A stretch of DNA of 7,375 nt, taken from assembly GCA_003158355.1 (NCBI GenBank), contig PMIV01000233.1, positions 11,929-19,303 on the forward strand, given 5' to 3'. The notes under the pieces are model-generated. The model saw only the letters and a program-made list of their open reading frames with translations. It did not search any database and had not been told where the DNA came from. A program made the translations under genes and the position numbers. Source of the DNA: Anaerolineaceae bacterium. GTDB lineage: Bacteria > Chloroflexota > Anaerolineae > Anaerolineales > Anaerolineaceae. Within the stretch, counting starts at the first letter, position 1, and each line of letters opens with the position of its first letter. Shown in pieces: positions 6,147 to 7,375 of the stretch.

Positions 6147-7375
6147 ATGTTTAGAAAACGTTATTTTCGGATATTGTTCTTTTTCGCCTGGTCAATTCTG
6201 GGCGTGATCGGTTGGGATGTGATCTTGCCGCGCCTGGGGTTTCGCAGTTGGGCGCGCTCCACACGCAAGCGCCGCATGAAAGTATTGGCTGCCCGCTTCC
6301 GCAAGCTGGCAGTGCAGATGGGCGGCGTGATGATCAAGGTGGGGCAGTTCCTTTCGGCGCGCCTGGATATATTGCCGCGAGAATTCACTGATGAGCTGGC
6401 CGGTTTGCAGGATGAAGTAACCCCCGAACTCTTTGCAGGGATCAAAGTTCTGCTTGAAGCGGAATTCGGCGTTCCACTGGAAGAAAAGTTCTGCGAATTC
6501 GATGTTGTCCCTCTGGCCGCGGCTTCCATCGGGCAAGTATACTGCGCGAAAATAGGTACAACTCAGGCAGACGGCAGCACATTCCCCGCGGTGGTGGTGA
6601 AGGTGCAGCGCCCGCATATTGAAGAGATCGTCAATGTGGATCTCTCTGCGCTAAGAATTGTCGGCGGTTGGCTGCAGAAATATCCCCCTATTGGCAAGCA
6701 CGTGAATGTACCAAAATTACTGGATGAGTTCAGCCGCTCTTTATATGAAGAACTGGATTACCTGAATGAGGGAAAGAATGCGGAAATCTTCGCTGAGAAT
6801 TTCAAAGAAGACGCCGATGTGCGCGTGCCAACCGTATTTTGGAGCCATACCACCAAACGGGTGCTGACCCTGGAAGATGTGGGTGGCATCAAGATCACTG
6901 ATTATGCTGCCATCGAAGCGGCCGGGATCAACCGGGGCGAGGTTGCCAAGCGGCTGCTGGATACCTATCTCAAGCAGATATTCGAAGACGGATTCTTTCA
7001 CGCCGATCCGCATCCGGGCAATATCCTGATTCTCAAGGACGGCCGCTTCTGTTTCCTTGATTACGGCGCGGTCGGCATCGTGTCGGCGTCGCTGCGACGG
7101 CACCTGGGCGTCATCCTTTACGGCGTGATTTACAAAGACCCGCAGCGCATTATACGCACGCTGTCGCAGCTTGCGACCCAACGGATCGTCAATATGGACC
7201 GCCTTGAATATGAAGTCACCGAAATCATCGAGCAATACTCGTCGGCTTCACTCAGCGAAATTAAAATTCGCGATCTGCTCGACCGCTTCGGCCGCATCAC
7301 CGCCGAAAACCATCTTCGTTTCGTGCCGGGATTTTATCTTCTTTTCAAGGCGCTTATAACAATCGAAGGGGTGGG
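6147..7375 (+). CDS. ABC1/UbiB/AarF-family atypical kinase (3' end outside window)
   Basis: The frame is open from the ATG to the right edge, giving 409 complete codons without a stop; the family usually has about 450-560 residues. Diagnostic motifs are IKVGQFLS (63-70) with the family-specific KxGQ; the Ala-rich nucleotide loop AAASIGQVY (124-132); the beta-3 lysine in VVVKVQRP (149-156); EELDYLNEGKNAEIF (201-215); the catalytic loop HADPHPGNIL (285-294); and the metal-binding LDYG (304-307), where most members have LDFG. Members act as ATPases or kinases in ubiquinone and other isoprenoid-lipid metabolism; many bacterial copies have no known substrate. A hydrophobic stretch (8-29) at the N-terminus suggests membrane association. 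It is divergent from tetR with 98 bp between the starts. Nothing nearby suggests quinone synthesis, so I give no gene symbol. The last codons visible are in the C-terminal half of the domain. Confidence 0.93.
   Translation, partial: MFRKRYFRILFFFAWSILGVIGWDVILPRLGFRSWARSTRKRRMKVLAARFRKLAVQMGGVMIKVGQFLSARLDILPREFTDELAGLQDEVTPELFAGIKVLLEAEFGVPLEEKFCEFDVVPLAAASIGQVYCAKIGTTQADGSTFPAVVVKVQRPHIEEIVNVDLSALRIVGGWLQKYPPIGKHVNVPKLLDEFSRSLYEELDYLNEGKNAEIFAENFKEDADVRVPTVFWSHTTKRVLTLEDVGGIKITDYAAIEAAGINRGEVAKRLLDTYLKQIFEDGFFHADPHPGNILILKDGRFCFLDYGAVGIVSASLRRHLGVILYGVIYKDPQRIIRTLSQLATQRIVNMDRLEYEVTEIIEQYSSASLSEIKIRDLLDRFGRITAENHLRFVPGFYLLFKALITIEGV

Noticed and set aside
6161..6617. Two minus-strand open frames (122 and 141 residues) opposite the kinase gene
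   Set aside because: They lie antisense to the N-terminal half of the kinase, which has intact family motifs; their low-complexity Ser/Arg/His-rich translations look like shadows.
6741..7235. 164-residue minus-strand open frame
   Set aside because: It overlaps the catalytic motifs of the kinase on the other strand. Its plausible-looking protein is the familiar antisense artefact of ABC1/UbiB-like or other GC-rich genes.
1..7375. Mobile element, CRISPR array, tRNA or rRNA
   Set aside because: I found no long terminal inverted repeats, transposase motifs, regularly spaced repeats, or cloverleaf-like sequence with a conserved T-arm.

Overview
The window looks like bacterial chromosome, probably from a Gram-negative-like or Chloroflexota-type environmental organism. 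The lineage guess is weak. It rests on the flavour of the membrane glycosyltransferase and ABC1/UbiB-type proteins, on promoters that leave almost no 5' leader, and on mixed base composition. I see no rRNA, tRNA, CRISPR array, insertion sequence or phage gene.

Layout: four genes lie on the minus strand and one on the plus strand. Reading the minus strand from right to left, a TetR-family repressor (5482-6048) is followed after 55 bp by an intracellular GH13 alpha-amylase-family enzyme (4050-5426). These two probably form one operon. After a 247-bp AT-rich non-coding gap comes a second pair: a GT39/ArnT-like polytopic glycosyltransferase (1814-3802) and, 44 bp later, a polytopic membrane protein resembling the uncharacterised LIC_10190 family (75-1769, TTG start with a strong Shine-Dalgarno). 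A possible start of one more minus-strand gene sits in the last 17 bases of the left edge. On the plus strand, divergent from tetR, an ABC1/UbiB-family atypical kinase starts at 6147 and runs off the right edge.

Regulation is best seen in the 98-bp divergent region 6049-6146. The tetR promoter (TTGACA, 17 bp, TACACT) carries a perfect 9+9 bp inverted repeat over its spacer and -10 element, so autorepression is likely, and transcription should begin at or next to the ATG. The divergent kinase gene has an extended -10 (TGTTATAAT) ending 6 bp before its ATG, so its mRNA is also probably leaderless. A second, differently spaced palindrome lies between tetR and the amylase gene.

Functionally there are three unlinked-looking units: a repressor-controlled maltodextrin/starch-type hydrolase, a membrane surface-glycan module of two GT-C-like proteins, and a UbiB-like kinase. 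The part left of about 4050 is clearly more AT-rich by eye than the part to the right. I do not find a clear-cut novel multi-gene system. The most promising items are the pairing of the uncharacterised membrane family with a GT39 enzyme, the inserted segment in that GT39 enzyme, and the compact repressor/leaderless control region.
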